64,000 nucleotides of DNA from Clostridia bacterium (GCA_017618055.1 JAFZVB010000014.1:346946-410945), one strand, 5' to 3'; positions 1 to 9,902 are shown, counted from the first letter of the stretch. The notes: generated by a model from the letters alone, not told the origin. Made by a program: numbers and translations.

Positions 1-291
1 GTGTCCTGCATTATCTCTAAATCCAACAGAATTATATCCATGAACAAATATAATGGTATTATTACTATTATTATCAAAGAACCAACCTTTTAGTGTAAGT
101 CCATCTGTAGTTTTAATTTCGACTTCTTTATGTGGTATAGCAAGCAATAATTCTCTGCACTTTATCGTATTTTCACAAAGCAATGGAAACTTCTTTCCCA
201 TAAGTTTCTCTGCCATCTTGCTATCATCTTTAAATTCCGCTTGGCTTCTTTTAAAAGTAAAATCAAAAAGTGCTTTACCTAATAAACCCAT
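1..291 (-). CDS. alpha/beta hydrolase, N-terminal part (runs off window)
   Basis: Ninety-seven codons of an alpha/beta hydrolase enter from the left edge; the C-terminal part, with the nucleophile elbow and catalytic Asp/His, lies outside. The visible part has a beta strand rich in Thr/Gly/Leu, then a hydrophobic strand ending in VHGYNS, the HG oxyanion-hole motif of serine hydrolases of the YqkD type. The ATG at 291 follows an AGGGGG ribosome site by a few bases. The start is only 18 nt after the 3' CCA of the tRNA-Leu gene on the same strand, so both may come from the polA-coaE transcript. The family call is good; the substrate is unknown. Confidence 0.75.
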   Translation of the reverse strand, partial: MGLLGKALFDFTFKRSQAEFKDDSKMAEKLMGKKFPLLCENTIKCRELLLAIPHKEVEIKTTDGLTLKGWFFDNNSNNTIIFVHGYNSVGFRDNAGH

Positions 292-308
292 TAATATCCC
301 CCTAATAG

Positions 309-395
309 TGGTGCATGGGATGGGAGTTGAACCCATAAGTTGTTGCCAACACTAAGACCTGAACCTAGCGCGTCTGCCAATTCCGCCACCCACGC
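309..395 (-). tRNA. tRNA-Leu (anticodon CAG)
   Basis: Read on the minus strand, the sequence folds as a class II tRNA. The acceptor GCGTGGG (389-395) pairs with CCCATGC (313-319) through one G-U pair. The D-arm contains GGCAGACGC, the anticodon loop TTCAGGT gives CAG, a long variable arm follows, and the T-loop is GTTCAAC. The discriminator is A (312), and CCA (309-311) is encoded. The gene begins 9 nt after the coaE stop and ends 17 nt before the hydrolase start, so it is embedded in a protein-coding operon. Confidence 0.95.
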
Positions 396-404
396 ATCTA
401 ATAT

Positions 405-965
405 TTATTTATTAAATATTTCTCCTATAATTTTGTCAACTTTTTCGTTTAATTCGTCTAAACCGAATGAGTTATCAATCTCTCTCGTTGCTATCTTTCT
501 CAGTTTTCTATCTGAAACTTGGTTCCACATTATAAGCTTTGCTCTCTTTTTCTCTACACCACGTTTTTCAAGTCTTTCAATTCTAATCTTCTTGTTTGCT
601 GTAACTAAGATTATCTCGTCAAACATATCTTGTGTGTTGCTTTCAAAGATAAGTGGAACTTCTATAACAACAGGATCTGCTGTTTCTTCTCTCATTCGTT
701 TGCAAATTTCTGGATGTGCAAGATGATTGAGTTTTGCAAGTTCATATGGATTATTAAATACTCTGTGAGATAACTCTTTCTTGTCTACAACACCATTAAC
801 AACTACGCCTGGGAATAATTCTTCAAGCTTTGCTTGGTATTCTGGATCTTTAAGCATTTGGGCATTTATCTCATCTGCAGACAAAGTGGTATATCCAAGG
901 TCTTTAAACCTAGATAATACTGCACTCTTTCCACTTCCAATTCCACCAATAATTGCAATCTTCAT
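405..965 (-). CDS. coaE: dephospho-CoA kinase
   Basis: This 186-aa protein catalyses the last step of coenzyme A synthesis, ATP-dependent phosphorylation of the 3'-OH of dephospho-CoA, in the cytoplasm. The P-loop GGIGSGKS is at residues 7-14, followed by the LSADEI segment where the family has its substrate-binding Asp. The mid-domain VIEVPLIFE matches the family's conserved 'PLLFE' strand. The length is normal for bacterial CoaE. Its ATG at 965 overlaps the polA TAA by one base (TAATG), so translation is probably coupled to polA, a pairing common in Firmicutes. A tRNA-Leu gene follows directly. Confidence 0.95.
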   Translation of the reverse strand: MKIAIIGGIGSGKSAVLSRFKDLGYTTLSADEINAQMLKDPEYQAKLEELFPGVVVNGVVDKKELSHRVFNNPYELAKLNHLAHPEICKRMREETADPVVIEVPLIFESNTQDMFDEIILVTANKKIRIERLEKRGVEKKRAKLIMWNQVSDRKLRKIATREIDNSFGLDELNEKVDKIIGEIFNK

Positions 966-3478
966 TAGTCTATATCACTCCATAAATATCCAGTTTCAAT
1001 AGAAACTTCTAATGGTACTCTTAATTTAACGGCATTGCTCATTTCTTCTTTGAGTAATTGCTTTACTTGCTCAATCTCATCTTCTGCTGTATCGATGATA
1101 AGTTCGTCATGGATTTGAAGAATCATCTTAGACTTCATACTTTCTAGTCTCTTTTCAACCTTTATCATAGCAACTTTAATAATATCTGCTGCTGTTCCTT
1201 GTAAAGGTGTATTAAGTGCCATTCTTTCTGCGCTACTTCTAACTAGATATGCAGATGCATTTATATCATGCAAGGATCTTCTTCTTCCAAGCAATGTCGC
1301 GCTGTACTCTTTCTCTTTTGTAATCTCTTTGAGATTATCTAAGTATTCTTTTACTTTCGGATGACGTAAGAAGTATTGGTCTATGAATAATTGTGCTTCT
1401 TGTCTAGATACATTTATGTTTTGAGAAAGTCCAAATCCAGAGATACCATATACAATACCAAAGTTAACAGCCTTTGCAACTCTTCTCATATCTGAAGTTA
1501 CATCATTAACATCTACGCCATAAATAGTTGCTGCTGTTGTAGCGTGTACGTCCCTAGATGTTTGGTATGCATCTATTAAGTCTTCATCTTCACTAAAGTG
1601 TGCAAGTAATCTAAGCTCAATTTGAGAATAGTCTGCAGATACTAAAACATTACCACTGCTAGCAGAGAAAGCGCTCTTTAGATCCTTTGCATCTTCTCCT
1701 TTAACTGGAATGTTTTGGAGATTTGGATTTGTGGAACTAAGTCTTCCTGTTGCTGTTATGCATTGGTTGAATTCTGTATGTATCTTTCCTGCACGAATTA
1801 ATGGTTTTAAGCCAACTACATACGTTGAGTTGAGTTTTGTGTAATGTCTCCACTCCAATATCTTGTCTATAATAGGATGCTCTCCTGCGAGTTCTGAGAG
1901 GACTTCTTCTGAAACAGAGAAACCTGTTTTTGTCTTCTTTCCACGTGCAAGTCCCATTTTATCAAATAAGATCTCACCCATTTGCTTTGGAGATGCAACA
2001 TTAAACTCACAATCTGCTAATCTAAATATCTCTTTTTCAAGTTCAGAAATCTTTTGTGTGTATTTCTTTTCTAGTGTGTCTAATACATTTGCATGGACAC
2101 ATATTCCTCTTTGTTCCATCTTCATTAGAACAACAGCAAGAGGTTCTTCCACATCCTCTAAAAGAGATAGCATATTCTTTGCTTTTAAGTCTGCAATGTA
2201 TTTATTCTTTAGAATAAGAAGCGAGGAAGCACTAGCACTTAGTTTTTCTATTTCACAAAGTTGAGATGCTCCTTTCATTGGTACACTACCTTTAGAAAGA
2301 TGGGCTGCTATCATGACATCTGTAAAAGACTTAGGAGTAATGTCATATTGTTTTGCCAATGATTTGTAATCATAGCATACAAGGACTTTCTCCTTTAACT
2401 CTGCTTTTAGAATTTCTAAAGCGTCATCAAAACTAACTCCAACTGAGAATAAATCTGTAGAACAAGAAATAACATATTCCTTTTTATCATCCACTGCAAA
2501 ATGAATAGTGTCTGAGTCTATATAAAGAGCTATCTCATCTACATTCTTTAAAATGCCTTTAATTTCGTCTTCTTGAGATACTTCAACAAGTTCTGCATTG
2601 TTCTCTAAAACGAGCTCATCTGCACCTTCTTCGAAGTCCATTCTCTTAACTATGGATTGCATCTCCATTTCAAGAAGGTCTTTCTTTGCTTCCACACTAT
2701 ATACCGGCGTGAATGCTATATCTTCAAGGGTGATATCTAAAGGAGCATCTGTTCTAATTTCACAAAGTTTTCTCCAAAGTGGCAATTGGTCTATACCAGC
2801 TCTTAATGCATTTCCTTCTCTACCTTGGATTTCATCTAAATGATCTTTAATGCCTTGGATGTTTCCATATGTATCTAAAAGTTTCTTTGCGCCCTTTTCT
2901 CCAATTCCTGCTACACCTGGAATATTGTCTGAAGAATCTCCGTGTAACGCTTTGAAGTCTATATAAGTGTCTGGTGTGTATCCCATATCTTTTAGATAAT
3001 CTAAATCCACCACTTCTATCTCGCTAACACCTTTCTTGGTCCAGAAAATCCTTGTGTTTGGTGTGGCGAGTTGGAACATATCTCTATCTCCAGTGACAAT
3101 AATGTTTTCTGAATCAAACTTTCTAGATAATGTTCCTAAGATATCATCCCCTTCAAAACCTTGTAATGTAACGACATTAATTCCCATATCCTTAAGTAAT
3201 TTCTTAAGTGGTTCAACCTGTACATGCAAGTCTTCGTCCATAGGAGATCTGTTGGCTTTATAATCTGGGTATAAATCATTTCTAAAAGTGCCACCATGTA
3301 CATCAAAAGCGGCTGCAATGTGGGTAGGCTTTTGCTCTTTTATAAGTTTAAGAAGAATAGACAAAAAACCATAAATTGCACCTGTGCACATTCCGTTGGT
3401 TGTTCTCATTGGAGGTAGTGCATGATAAGCTCTATGCAACAAACTATTCGAGTCCAAAAGTAAAATCTTATTCTTCAT
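965..3478 (-). CDS. polA: DNA polymerase I
   Basis: This 837-aa family A polymerase fills gaps and removes RNA primers. The N-terminal 5'-nuclease domain (about 1-290) shows the acidic cluster GFEGDDILGT and the H3TH region GVAGIGEKGAKKLL. The middle domain corresponds to the 3'-5' exonuclease fold but lacks the usual DxE metal ligands (it reads LYIDSDTI), so proofreading is probably lost, as in many Bacillus-type enzymes. The polymerase domain has motif A with D616 (DYSQIELR), motif B RRVAKAVNFGIVYG at about 665-678, and motif C with H790-D791. The start at 3478 is typical. It overlaps coaE at its 3' end and follows the patatin gene by 14 nt. Confidence 0.97.
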   Translation of the reverse strand: MKNKILLLDSNSLLHRAYHALPPMRTTNGMCTGAIYGFLSILLKLIKEQKPTHIAAAFDVHGGTFRNDLYPDYKANRSPMDEDLHVQVEPLKKLLKDMGINVVTLQGFEGDDILGTLSRKFDSENIIVTGDRDMFQLATPNTRIFWTKKGVSEIEVVDLDYLKDMGYTPDTYIDFKALHGDSSDNIPGVAGIGEKGAKKLLDTYGNIQGIKDHLDEIQGREGNALRAGIDQLPLWRKLCEIRTDAPLDITLEDIAFTPVYSVEAKKDLLEMEMQSIVKRMDFEEGADELVLENNAELVEVSQEDEIKGILKNVDEIALYIDSDTIHFAVDDKKEYVISCSTDLFSVGVSFDDALEILKAELKEKVLVCYDYKSLAKQYDITPKSFTDVMIAAHLSKGSVPMKGASQLCEIEKLSASASSLLILKNKYIADLKAKNMLSLLEDVEEPLAVVLMKMEQRGICVHANVLDTLEKKYTQKISELEKEIFRLADCEFNVASPKQMGEILFDKMGLARGKKTKTGFSVSEEVLSELAGEHPIIDKILEWRHYTKLNSTYVVGLKPLIRAGKIHTEFNQCITATGRLSSTNPNLQNIPVKGEDAKDLKSAFSASSGNVLVSADYSQIELRLLAHFSEDEDLIDAYQTSRDVHATTAATIYGVDVNDVTSDMRRVAKAVNFGIVYGISGFGLSQNINVSRQEAQLFIDQYFLRHPKVKEYLDNLKEITKEKEYSATLLGRRRSLHDINASAYLVRSSAERMALNTPLQGTAADIIKVAMIKVEKRLESMKSKMILQIHDELIIDTAEDEIEQVKQLLKEEMSNAVKLRVPLEVSIETGYLWSDID

Positions 3479-3492
3479 TTTATACCCCTTAT

Positions 3493-4296
3493 CTATCTTT
3501 CAAAATATATGCCTTCTTTGTCTATGATTCTCTTTGCATCCTCATAGCCATATTTCATATCTCTTTCTATTATACCAGCATCAAACTCCATTGTCTTTCC
3601 TAAATCTACTTTAGGAACAACACAAAGTAAATTCAAGTCCTTTCTTTCAATTCCTCTCTTAAAGTCCTTGGTGCCGGTTCTTATAACAACCATCTTTGTA
3701 TATCCGTTTCTAGCGAATAGGTTTATTGGACAATTATCCCAAGCACCACCATCTATATACTTCTTCCCGTTAATCTCTTTTGCAGGGAAAGCAGGAAACG
3801 CTGCTGAAGCCTCTACAAAGTCCACTAGACTTCCTACGGGTGTTTCTTCTTTCATCATCTCTACACCCTTCCAGTCCGTAATACAGTACGTCACAAAGCC
3901 TAAATCTTTTGGACTGTTCCTAAGTTCTTCCTCCACAAGATGCCCGTGTATGAAATCATACATATTCACCTGTGTGCCCCTATAGTATTCCTTGAAATTC
4001 TTTCTCTTTTTAAGGGCTGCTTTTATGAAGTCTAAACTGAAGCCAGATTCTTTATATTTGTCTATGAGTTCTTGGTCTACATCATAGATGGTTGTAGTAA
4101 CAACATTTTCCCAAATCTCAGTTAGAGTTTTAAGATCTGTTTGGCATAGTTGGGCAGCATTAAGTGCACCTATCGATGTTCCTGCATAACCACTAAATTC
4201 AAAACCTGCTTCTTCAAAAGCTTTAAGGGCACCTACGTGGTAAGCACCCTTTACGCCTCCGCCTTCAAGTATAACGCCTATGCCTTTCTTCTCCAT
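3493..4296 (-). CDS. patatin-like phospholipase family protein
   Basis: This 267-aa patatin-fold serine esterase probably acts on lipids. The oxyanion-hole glycine motif GGGVKG is at residues 12-17, the nucleophile elbow GTSIG at 39-43 (Ser41), and the catalytic-dyad Asp in DGG at 182-184. There is no signal peptide, so the protein is predicted to be cytosolic or membrane-peripheral. Its length fits the short bacterial RssA/YjjU-type family. It begins one nucleotide after the stop of the large surface protein and ends 14 nt before polA, so it sits in the same minus-strand run. The true substrate cannot be read from sequence. Confidence 0.88.
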   Translation of the reverse strand: MEKKGIGVILEGGGVKGAYHVGALKAFEEAGFEFSGYAGTSIGALNAAQLCQTDLKTLTEIWENVVTTTIYDVDQELIDKYKESGFSLDFIKAALKKRKNFKEYYRGTQVNMYDFIHGHLVEEELRNSPKDLGFVTYCITDWKGVEMMKEETPVGSLVDFVEASAAFPAFPAKEINGKKYIDGGAWDNCPINLFARNGYTKMVVIRTGTKDFKRGIERKDLNLLCVVPKVDLGKTMEFDAGIIERDMKYGYEDAKRIIDKEGIYFER

Positions 4297-4297
4297 C

Positions 4298-6937
4298 CTA
4301 TTCCTCTGGATGTAGTCTAAATAATGTGTATCTGTCTAAGACATATTTGGATTTTGGTGTTAAGTTTGCATTCTTGTCATAAACCCAAAGTTTGAAATGC
4401 TTCTCTTTAAGTAATACACCAAATAAGTCTTCAAGGTCTCCTAAGTCTTCGTGTCTTAAGTCTATATAATGAAATCTGTCGTCTTCAAATGTACATTCAA
4501 ATACAGATGGATTAATGAAACCTGTAGAAATAATACCCATATGGACGTAGTTGGTTGTTTGACCTTCACCTGCCGCATCATTCTCTGGATATATATACGG
4601 TTTAAATGTCTCAAGTCCGAAAATTTCTTCAGTTGCTGCAGACAATGCAAGTTTTGCGATATCTGGAATATCTGCTGCACCACCCATTAGGTCTACTTCT
4701 TTAAGATTTTGCCAGTTGTATATATCTAAGAATCCTTGTTGTGTGAGAGTTGTATTTCTAGTCTTGTCATAAGAAAGTGTATCGTCCAATGCACTACCAA
4801 TAATCTTTCCGTTTTCGTCATGATCAAAGTAGTTTTCATTTGAATAGTGACAGCTAATTGCAGTAGCTAACATGTTAGACATGATACAGTTCTTAATTGT
4901 CATATGTGTATACTCTATGAACCAATCTCCATCTGGGTTTTGTATTTTTTCTACATCCATATAAATACCCATATTAGAAGAGTTTCTAAATACACAACCA
5001 TCTACTGTAATATCACAACCAAATGCTCTTAAAAGAATATTTGCATTTTCTATAATTGAATATTCAAGTCTTCCCGTAAATCTATCTTCATAACCTCTTT
5101 GACAATCCCATTGGAATCTAAGTCCTGTCCAGGTTAATCCTTTTGCTCTATCTGCTGAGTTTGTGATAGTTTCATCTACTTCATTACACTTGATTTGAAT
5201 ATTGGATACTGTAGCACTTCTTCTAATTGTGAATGGTGGCCAACCTACGTCACTTTCTAGTTCTGTAGACATTGTTACATAGTGGTTATTTCCATACATA
5301 TCATTAAATACGTTTACACTATGAGTTGTCATTTCAACATCATCTACAAATATTAGTCTATATTCACCTTCTGCAACTTTAATTGCTGTTTCACAGCTAT
5401 TAACTGCAACACCTTTTATAACCTTTACAGCGAATGTAGATGTTGTATATGTCTTGTTGTTATAGAACAATGGATACTTTGCAGATACTATAACGTTAAG
5501 AATTGTCTTTGTATCTGGCACCTTGTCCCAATGGAATACGAGTTTATTTCCATCAAAGTGAGCATACTCTGTATTATCTACAGAATAATTGAATTTATCT
5601 GCTGGCAATTCAGGAGATGTAACACCTACTTCTATAGAATAGTTTCCAATCTCTGTTAATGTGTCATTATAGATACCACTTGGATAAATAGTCTCACGTG
5701 CAATACCAATTCTTTGGGATGCATTAGAAATACCTAAAACCATATTTCTAACTTTGGTTTCTGCGTGTATGGTAATCTCTGCTGTCTTGCCACCACAGGT
5801 TGCAGTAACAAGTGCCATTCCATCTTTGGCTGCTGTTAATACACCATTATTAATTGCAAAGTCTCCACCACTTACACTCCATACAACTTCTGGGGTGCCA
5901 GTTGCAAACTTGGATTTAAATGATACTGTGAGATATAAAGATTCTTCTCCAACACCAAGGATGTATCCACTATCTGCTGAAATAATATTTGCATTATCTA
6001 TTTGTATATCTGTGTCATCACAAGTATAGATTGTTAATTGTCCGTTAGATGTATTAATAACTGCTTGCTCACCTGTAATGGTTATTGTGTCTCCTTCAAC
6101 ACTGCAACCACTAACTGCACTAGCACCACTTATAGAAAGTGCCGAGCAAGATAATGTTGTTCTAGATGAATAGAACTTAGAGCCATATATGGATGAACTT
6201 GCTGAACTTGTGATTTGGAATTCATTACTTACACAGTAAGTAAGATCTTTTCCTTCTTTTCTTTCATGTGCAACTTTAAGAGTAATGTTTGCTGTACCTA
6301 CACCAACTATGTCTACAATACCGTTTTGGTTAACCTTTGCAACACTTTCATTTGTAGATTCCCAAATGAATTCTTCAGACTTTGTAGATACTGGAGCAAG
6401 TAATGTATATAGCAATAATGCATCTCCAACATGACCACTAAATGACTTGTTGCCGTCATAGGAAATAGTGACAGAGTTAACATCAGTACCGCCAACAACT
6501 ATTCTACAAGTTGCTTGCTTGTTCTCTGCTTGTGCAATGATTTCAAATGAGCAATAACAACTTACTGTGAATGCACCGGTTTGGTTTTCCTCTACTGGGT
6601 TGTCATGAGAGTCTATTAAGGTTACTGCTGGAAGCATTGTGTCCTTATTTGCCTCATAGAGTTCTTCATAGTCACTATCGAGATATGTTACTTCGTCTAT
6701 AATCCAAGTAACTGTTCTATATGTTGCACGAGATGGAGATACAACAGGATTTAAGAAATCCTTAGCATAGAATGTCTTTCTTGCTGGGAATGTATCTATC
6801 TCATAATAATTTGTTGATAATGTGATTGATTCAACACCAATATATGTTGCAGCTGAAACAAATCCAGATGTTAAAACTACAACAACCATTATGATAATTG
6901 GTATTAATAAGAGGGATCCTATCATTAATTTCTTCAT
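4298..6937 (-). CDS. exported protein with bacterial Ig-like domains and parallel beta-helix
   Basis: This 879-aa protein starts with a Lys-containing N terminus and a long hydrophobic segment (about residues 8-30), so it is exported or membrane-anchored. Several Ig-like (BIG2-type) modules follow; a clear one has ESVAKVNQNGIVDIVGVGTA. Around residues 590-720 the sequence becomes Asn/Cys-rich with repeated short strands (GCDITVDGCVFRNSSNMGIY, then TIKNCIMSNM), typical of a right-handed parallel beta-helix as in pectate-lyase-like proteins. No LPXTG motif is seen at the C terminus. An AAGGAGG site lies 8 nt before the ATG. It follows the ABC permease by 13 nt, suggesting but not proving a link to that exporter. 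Its function is unknown. Confidence 0.75.
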   Translation of the reverse strand: MKKLMIGSLLLIPIIIMVVVVLTSGFVSAATYIGVESITLSTNYYEIDTFPARKTFYAKDFLNPVVSPSRATYRTVTWIIDEVTYLDSDYEELYEANKDTMLPAVTLIDSHDNPVEENQTGAFTVSCYCSFEIIAQAENKQATCRIVVGGTDVNSVTISYDGNKSFSGHVGDALLLYTLLAPVSTKSEEFIWESTNESVAKVNQNGIVDIVGVGTANITLKVAHERKEGKDLTYCVSNEFQITSSASSSIYGSKFYSSRTTLSCSALSISGASAVSGCSVEGDTITITGEQAVINTSNGQLTIYTCDDTDIQIDNANIISADSGYILGVGEESLYLTVSFKSKFATGTPEVVWSVSGGDFAINNGVLTAAKDGMALVTATCGGKTAEITIHAETKVRNMVLGISNASQRIGIARETIYPSGIYNDTLTEIGNYSIEVGVTSPELPADKFNYSVDNTEYAHFDGNKLVFHWDKVPDTKTILNVIVSAKYPLFYNNKTYTTSTFAVKVIKGVAVNSCETAIKVAEGEYRLIFVDDVEMTTHSVNVFNDMYGNNHYVTMSTELESDVGWPPFTIRRSATVSNIQIKCNEVDETITNSADRAKGLTWTGLRFQWDCQRGYEDRFTGRLEYSIIENANILLRAFGCDITVDGCVFRNSSNMGIYMDVEKIQNPDGDWFIEYTHMTIKNCIMSNMLATAISCHYSNENYFDHDENGKIIGSALDDTLSYDKTRNTTLTQQGFLDIYNWQNLKEVDLMGGAADIPDIAKLALSAATEEIFGLETFKPYIYPENDAAGEGQTTNYVHMGIISTGFINPSVFECTFEDDRFHYIDLRHEDLGDLEDLFGVLLKEKHFKLWVYDKNANLTPKSKYVLDRYTLFRLHPEE

Positions 6938-6950
6938 AACAATGCCCTCC

Positions 6951-8672
6951 TTATGGAACTATTTGTGTATATCTCTTATCCAACTTAATGAATAAAAGAC
7001 AAGCACTTGCAGCAAGGATAAGTATAGATGCTATTGCGAGTCCAATATAAACATCGTTTATACCATCTATTAAATAAATATCTCCTACTGGCAATTTAAT
7101 ATAATTGAATACGATTGCAAATACACCATATCCAACTGCTACAATTATTCCTACGAATAATGCTATTGCTAAATTTTTATTAGCCTTAACCATTTCTCCA
7201 TCTCCAGATACATTGAATGTAGGAGATTTTATGTCTGCCCAAACGGATAGACAGGTTAGAGCCATTGTCATCATTATTGAAATACCCCAAATAGCAAATA
7301 CATCTGAATAACCTATTAAAGGTTTCTTTGCTGCTGGTCCGAAAGCAAGTCCAATTGCAAGAGTACTTAAGCAAACAGATATTACTGCAACTATTGAGTA
7401 AAGAACGAACTTACTAATAACCTGTGTTGAATACTTCATTGGTATAATCTTGGTTAAATAGAATTCACTACCTTCTCTTGAAATTGTAGTTGCTGCGAAT
7501 GAAACTATCATGGTACTGAATATGATAATTACAAGTAATGAAAGTCCTGGAACTATCTTTGGTCCAACTGATGCACTACCGAATTCTACGGCTAGGTTGT
7601 TACAATAATAAACCATTACAGGTGCTGCAACTGCCATAGCCAAATATTGGAATGAATAGTTAAAGGAACGATAAATAAGTAAGAATTCACGTCTTAATGA
7701 TGCTTCAAATTGAGAATGAACGCTCATACGTGTCTTAAGTTTAAATGCTTCCTTAGTTCCTTCTATACCCCAAAGGATTGTCTTGTAATACAACTTAACT
7801 GTTACAAAGAAACCAGCAACGAATAATCCAATAGTTACTAATGCAACATATAAGAAACTAAGCCCTATATCTTTCGTAGATAATCCAGCTAAAATTGTAC
7901 CAGATAACATATTTGCATACCACTTAAATGGATATGCCAAACTACCAAACTTTTTGTAGTTAGCTATCATCTGTGGTGAGAAAATTGATACAGATTCACT
8001 TTGGAAGTATCTTAAAATCATTCTAATAACTTCCATATATGCAACGAATACACCAACTAATAATACTATAAGTATTATGAGCATTAATAAGTGCTTGTTC
8101 TTAAGTTTATTTACTACCATCATTACAGGTACTGCAAGAATGTTTGCAAGTGAGAATGGAATTAAACTAATTAAGAATATATCTACTATAACTTCTGCAT
8201 AATATCCTTTTGTAATAGTAAATCCGGCAGATCCAGCAACTATACCAAATGATACATAGAAAGGTAATATTAGAATAAAACAAACTGCCACATTGTGTAT
8301 GAAACAATATATGGATTTAGATAATAATATTTCTGCAGATGTTACTGGGAACTGCAATAACAATTCGTTATCTCCACTCATGTAAAGATTTTTCATAACA
8401 GTAACAATAGAAATAATTGTTGCGAGAATCATAGTAATACCAGTAACCATAACTAGCCACTCGTACCCTAATCCACTTCTCTTAACAAATATATTTGTTA
8501 ATTCATAAATACCGAAGACGACAACTCCGTAAATGATTACAGAAAATAGTATATTAAATACCCTGGACACTATATCCTTCGTGGAAATGTCCTTTCTGGA
8601 ACCAAATCGTCCTCTAACATCAAGTCTAATTAATGCTTTTAAACTTGAGGCTGAAATCTTACTTTGTTTCAT
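6951..8672 (-). CDS. ABC exporter permease (putative ABC_export family)
   Basis: This is an integral membrane protein of about 573 aa with roughly a dozen hydrophobic segments, typical of the full-length permease encoded beside a single ABC ATPase in Firmicutes exporters. The soluble N-terminal stretch has many Lys/Arg residues. An ATG at 8684 would lie directly against the AAGGAG site with no spacing, so I chose the next in-frame ATG at 8672 (12-nt spacing); either start overlaps the end of the ATPase gene. It works with the upstream ATPase. The cargo is unknown, although the downstream exported Ig-like protein is a plausible functional partner. Confidence 0.85.
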   Translation of the reverse strand: MKQSKISASSLKALIRLDVRGRFGSRKDISTKDIVSRVFNILFSVIIYGVVVFGIYELTNIFVKRSGLGYEWLVMVTGITMILATIISIVTVMKNLYMSGDNELLLQFPVTSAEILLSKSIYCFIHNVAVCFILILPFYVSFGIVAGSAGFTITKGYYAEVIVDIFLISLIPFSLANILAVPVMMVVNKLKNKHLLMLIILIVLLVGVFVAYMEVIRMILRYFQSESVSIFSPQMIANYKKFGSLAYPFKWYANMLSGTILAGLSTKDIGLSFLYVALVTIGLFVAGFFVTVKLYYKTILWGIEGTKEAFKLKTRMSVHSQFEASLRREFLLIYRSFNYSFQYLAMAVAAPVMVYYCNNLAVEFGSASVGPKIVPGLSLLVIIIFSTMIVSFAATTISREGSEFYLTKIIPMKYSTQVISKFVLYSIVAVISVCLSTLAIGLAFGPAAKKPLIGYSDVFAIWGISIMMTMALTCLSVWADIKSPTFNVSGDGEMVKANKNLAIALFVGIIVAVGYGVFAIVFNYIKLPVGDIYLIDGINDVYIGLAIASILILAASACLLFIKLDKRYTQIVP

Positions 8673-9483
8673 TTTCTTCGACATCTCCTTCGCTCTCGAC
8701 TACTTCTTCCTTTGGACTCTCATCTGCTAACTCTTGAGATGTGTAATCTTTAAATAGTCTTTCTTCATATGTTCCTGTAATCTTGAAGAATCTTTCTTCA
8801 AGGTTTTTCTTATTTTCTTCATTGTCCTTTAAATCAAAGAAGTCTACCATTTCACCTTTATTAACAACTGCACATCTGTCACAAAGTCTCTTAACTAAGT
8901 CTAAGTTGTGGCTTGAGAAGAATACTGCATTGCCTTTTGCAACATGTTGTTTCATTAAAGCAATAATTTCTGCAATAGCTTGTGGATCAAGACCAATCAT
9001 AGGTTCGTCTAATACCCATAACTTTGGTTCATGTACTAATGTAGAAATAATACAAATCTTTTGCTTCATACCATGTGAGTATGATTTGATTTGCTTGTCT
9101 TGTGCTTCTTGTAATTTGAATAATTCGATGTATTGATTGTAAATCTCAACTCTCTTTTCTTTAGAAACTCTGTAGATATCTGCAACATAGTTTACATATT
9201 CTCTACCTGTGAGCTTTTCATAAACAGAGTGATTATCTGGGACATAACCCATTTCTAACTTTGCACCAATTGGATCCTTTACGATATCATGACCACAAAC
9301 TTCAATTGTGCCACTATCAAAAGGAAGAATACCAGTTAAACATTTAATTGTTGTAGATTTACCAGCACCATTTTGTCCTAAGAAACCAAAAATCTCGCCA
9401 GCCTTAACTTCGAATGATATGTCCTTAACAGAATATCTGTCACTCTTTGGATACTTTTTTGTCAATCCTTCAACTTTTAACAT
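8659..9483 (-). CDS. ABC transporter ATP-binding protein
   Basis: This 274-aa nucleotide-binding subunit belongs to the ABC-2 exporter type. Walker A GQNGAGKS is at 36-43. The Q-loop region follows, then the signature variant YSHGMKQK at about 133-140, Walker B LWVLDEP, and the H-loop SSHN. The C-terminal tail of about 50 residues is very acidic, rich in Glu, and not needed for the ATPase fold. It is the first gene of the minus-strand operon and overlaps the permease. A consensus promoter at 9642-9670 drives it with a leader of about 150 nt. Confidence 0.93.
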   Translation of the reverse strand: MLKVEGLTKKYPKSDRYSVKDISFEVKAGEIFGFLGQNGAGKSTTIKCLTGILPFDSGTIEVCGHDIVKDPIGAKLEMGYVPDNHSVYEKLTGREYVNYVADIYRVSKEKRVEIYNQYIELFKLQEAQDKQIKSYSHGMKQKICIISTLVHEPKLWVLDEPMIGLDPQAIAEIIALMKQHVAKGNAVFFSSHNLDLVKRLCDRCAVVNKGEMVDFFDLKDNEENKKNLEERFFKITGTYEERLFKDYTSQELADESPKEEVVESEGDVEENETK

Positions 9484-9641
9484 AACCCTTTTCTCCTACT
9501 TTCTACAAAAATAAAAGACACCAACATAAGCTTTAATAAACTTTGCTGCTATCTTAAATATTGTATTGTTTATTTATATAACCTATTTTTTTCATATTCA
9601 TTACATATTAACTTTAATTTTATAAAATTAATACTCGTGAT

Positions 9642-9670
9642 ATTATACCCAATATGTTGTGGTATGTCAA
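9642..9670 (-). promoter_or_regulatory. sigma-A-type promoter of the ABC exporter operon
   Basis: The minus strand carries a perfect TTGACA (9665-9670), a 17-nt spacer and TATAAT (9642-9647). Transcription would start near 9635, leaving a 5' leader of about 150 nt before the ATPase start at 9483. The leader is AT-rich, and I see no known riboswitch in it. Confidence 0.8.
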
Positions 9671-9799
9671 CTTTTCTAAACACAATTGAAATTATGTAAA
9701 TATTTTTTCTTTTCCCTTGTAATTTATTGCCATAATTATGTAAGTTTTTCGTTATTCTAAACGGCTTAATTATACGATTTTTATGCATTTTTCATACAC

Positions 9800-9821
9800 T
9801 TTTGGGCAAAATTGCCCAAAA
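9800..9821. repeat. inverted repeat in divergent intergenic region
   Basis: TTTTGGGCA (9800-9808) and TGCCCAAAA (9813-9821) form a perfect 9-bp inverted repeat around 4 nt. It lies 29 bp upstream of the antiporter -35 box, in the 419-bp gap between divergent operons. No U-tract follows directly on either strand, so an operator is as likely as a terminator. The rest of the gap is AT-rich, with the two promoters listed separately. Confidence 0.5.
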
Positions 9822-9849
9822 AATTGTATATTTTTTATGCTACTTATAA

Positions 9850-9878
9850 TTGACTTTTTATTTTTATAAGACTAAAAT
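9850..9878 (+). promoter_or_regulatory. promoter of the antiporter-MATE operon
   Basis: TTGACT (9850-9855), a 17-nt spacer and TAAAAT (9873-9878) lie just upstream of an AAGAGG ribosome site and the ATG at 9903. The expected start near 9885 gives a short leader of about 18 nt. Confidence 0.75.
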
Positions 9879-9902
9879 ACCATACGCAAAAGAGGTAAAA
9901 TT

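Noticed and set aside
309..395. tRNA-Leu as attachment site of a mobile element
   Set aside because: No integrase, no repeated 3' tRNA end in the neighbourhood; flanking genes are core.
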